Below, piece after piece: positions 39,405 through 40,674 of a DNA stretch of 40,674 bases. Origin of the DNA: UMGS1696 sp964558485. GTDB taxonomy: Bacteria > Bacillota > Clostridia > Oscillospirales > CAG-272. The DNA is taken from positions 1 to 40,674 of the forward strand of contig CAZLED010000015.1 in assembly GCA_964558485.1 (NCBI GenBank), written 5' to 3'. The translations under genes and the position numbers were made by a program. Position 1 is the first letter of the stretch; each line of letters starts with the position of its first letter. Below the pieces are notes generated by a model that ran no database searches, was not told where the DNA came from, and saw nothing but the letters and a program-made list of their open reading frames with translations.

Positions 39405-40674
39405 ATGTTTATCAAAATTTTACTGCTCGTTCTGTTCTTCGCCTCTATGATCGGGGTCGGGCTGTACTGTCGTCGGACGGCAGACAGTGTACACGGCTTC
39501 GTGCTGGGTGGCCGGTCTGTAGGTCCCTGGCTGACGGCCTTTGCCTACGGTACCTCCTACTTCTCTGCCGTGATCTTCATCGGCTATGCCGGACAGTTCG
39601 GGTGGAAATACGGTGTTTCTGCCACCTGGGTCGGTATTGGGAACGCCATCATCGGTTCCCTGCTCGCCTGGGTACTGCTGGGCAGACGTACCAGACTGAT
39701 GACCCAAAAGCTGGATGCCAAGACCATGCCGGAATACTTCGGCCAGCGGTTCTCCTCGCCGACCCTGAAGATCGTGGCTTCTCTGATCGTATTCGTGTTC
39801 CTGATCCCCTACACCGCTTCTCTGTACAACGGCCTGTCCCGGCTGTTCACCATGGCGTTCGGCATTGACTATGCCTGGTGCGTGATCATCATGTCTGTAC
39901 TGACCGGTATTTACGTGGTGCTGGGCGGCTACATGGCAACGGCCATCAACGACTTCATCCAGGGCTGTATCATGCTGGTGGGCATCGTGGTGGTCATCGC
40001 AGCGGTGCTGAACGCCAACGGCGGCTTCATGCAGTCCTTCATTTCCCTGTCCGAGATCCAGCATGAGACCGTTACCGACCTGAACGGTGCATTCGTTTCC
40101 TTCCTGGGGCCGAAGCCTCTGGAGCTGCTGGGTGTGGTTGTCCTGACCTCTCTGGGTACCTGGGGTCTGCCGCAGATGGTGGGCAAGTTCTACGCCATCA
40201 AGAATGAAGCGGCCATCTCCAAGGGTACGCTGATCTCCACCATCTTCGCCATCATCGTAGCCGGTGGTTGCTACTTCTTAGGCGGCTTTGGCAGACTGTA
40301 CGGCGACGTGATCGAATACTCTGCCTCCGGCACGCCCGTGTACGACAGCATCGTACCTTCCATGCTGTCCAGCCTGCCCGACTGGGTCATCGCCATCGTG
40401 ATCGTGCTGGTGCTGTCGGCTTCCATGTCCACCCTGTCTTCTCTGGTGCTGACCTCCAGCTCTACCCTGACCCTGGACATGATCGTTCCTCTGTCCAAGA
40501 AAAAGATCGATGAAAAGAAGCAGATGCTGATCATCCGGCTGCTGCTGGTGGTGTTCATTGCCATCTCTGCCGCCATCGCCATCGTGCAGACCAAGTCCAA
40601 CGTGACCTTTATCGCACAGCTTATGGGCATTTCCTGGGGTGCGCTGGCGGGGGCATTCTTAGCACCCTACCTGT
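39405..40674 (+). CDS. Sodium:solute symporter (SSS family), C-terminus beyond window
   Basis: A multi-pass Na+-coupled uptake transporter; 423 codons are visible and the frame is open at the window end. It starts MFIKILLLVLFFASMIGVGLYC, has about ten or more hydrophobic helices in this part, and shows SSS features: GFVLGGRSVGPWLTAFAYGTSYFSA (helix 2 with Na+-site-like residues), KTMPEYFGQRF, VLGGYMATAINDFIQG, GTWGLPQMVGKFYAIK and LSASMSTLSSLVLTSSS. The family transports proline, sugars, pantothenate, monocarboxylates and others, so the substrate is not set by sequence. The tyrosine leader attenuator upstream strongly suggests tyrosine or a related aromatic compound. The ATG at 39405 has AAAGGA about 11 bases upstream. 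Confidence 0.93.
   Translation, partial: MFIKILLLVLFFASMIGVGLYCRRTADSVHGFVLGGRSVGPWLTAFAYGTSYFSAVIFIGYAGQFGWKYGVSATWVGIGNAIIGSLLAWVLLGRRTRLMTQKLDAKTMPEYFGQRFSSPTLKIVASLIVFVFLIPYTASLYNGLSRLFTMAFGIDYAWCVIIMSVLTGIYVVLGGYMATAINDFIQGCIMLVGIVVVIAAVLNANGGFMQSFISLSEIQHETVTDLNGAFVSFLGPKPLELLGVVVLTSLGTWGLPQMVGKFYAIKNEAAISKGTLISTIFAIIVAGGCYFLGGFGRLYGDVIEYSASGTPVYDSIVPSMLSSLPDWVIAIVIVLVLSASMSTLSSLVLTSSSTLTLDMIVPLSKKKIDEKKQMLIIRLLLVVFIAISAAIAIVQTKSNVTFIAQLMGISWGALAGAFLAPYL

Noticed and set aside
1..40674. Mobile elements, CRISPR arrays, tRNA or rRNA genes
   Set aside because: I looked for transposase/integrase-like ORFs, regular spaced repeats, and tRNA or rRNA landmarks and saw none; a dedicated covariance-model search would be needed to exclude a divergent small RNA.

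Overview
The window reads as a chromosomal segment of an anaerobic, spore-lineage Firmicute of class Clostridia, most likely an Oscillospirales/Ruminococcaceae-type gut bacterium. Grounds: a type III glutamine synthetase, a Na+-translocating decarboxylase operon, the scpA-scpB-ytfJ-dac-rluB gene order, consensus SigA promoters, strong AGGAGG-type ribosome sites, moderately high GC, and many degradative genes. No plasmid, phage, IS or CRISPR signal was seen. The species is not determinable from sequence alone.

Layout. (1) 1-7191: the 3'-truncated pyruvate kinase gene pyk (-), then a small glycan/peptide locus: a GH28-like beta-helix protein (-) divergent from an M28 metallopeptidase, a GH29 alpha-L-fucosidase and a second beta-helix protein (+). 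None has a signal peptide and no transporter is present. (2) 7268-10824: a Nudix hydrolase, a histidyl-tRNA synthetase with archaeal/eukaryote-like motif 2 and a short anticodon domain, a radical SAM/SPASM protein, and a response-regulator-like protein that seems to lack its phosphoacceptor. (3) 10829-15823 (-): a five-gene operon for a biotin-dependent Na+ pump containing BOTH an acyl-CoA-type and a pyruvate/oxaloacetate-type carboxyltransferase around one biotin carrier and one membrane pump. (4) 16165-23506: amidohydrolase + GtrA, an orphan XpaC-like protein, a sugar-phosphate isomerase/epimerase, a BlaI repressor coupled to an unrecognised nuclease-like/winged-helix protein, a ROK regulator, mannose-6-phosphate isomerase and a small membrane protein. 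(5) 23697-35088 (+): a long co-directional housekeeping run, lon-engB-lysA-M50 protease-scpA-scpB-DUF2953-ytfJ-dac-rluB-GNAT-glycerate kinase, closed by one terminator. (6) 35142-38917: an orphan FliB-type lysine methylase (-) divergent from glnN (GSIII). (7) 39108-40674: a promoter, a 16-codon leader peptide with seven consecutive tyrosine codons, mutually exclusive RNA hairpins and an intrinsic terminator, followed by a sodium:solute symporter gene that runs off the window.

The most striking item is (7). It has every part of a ribosome-mediated transcription attenuator responding to tyrosine: promoter, ribosome site, Tyr7 leader ORF, a hairpin formed by the Tyr codons themselves, a competing antiterminator and a U-tract terminator. 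It therefore predicts that the adjoining SSS-family transporter handles tyrosine or a related aromatic compound, an assignment its protein family alone would not suggest. Aromatic amino acid genes in Firmicutes are more usually controlled by T-boxes, so a leader-peptide attenuator here is unusual.

Metabolically the segment links glycan/sugar use (fucosidase, PMI, isomerase, glycerate kinase, pyk) to energy conservation by Na+-coupled decarboxylation and to a Na+-dependent symporter that could use that gradient. That link is inference.
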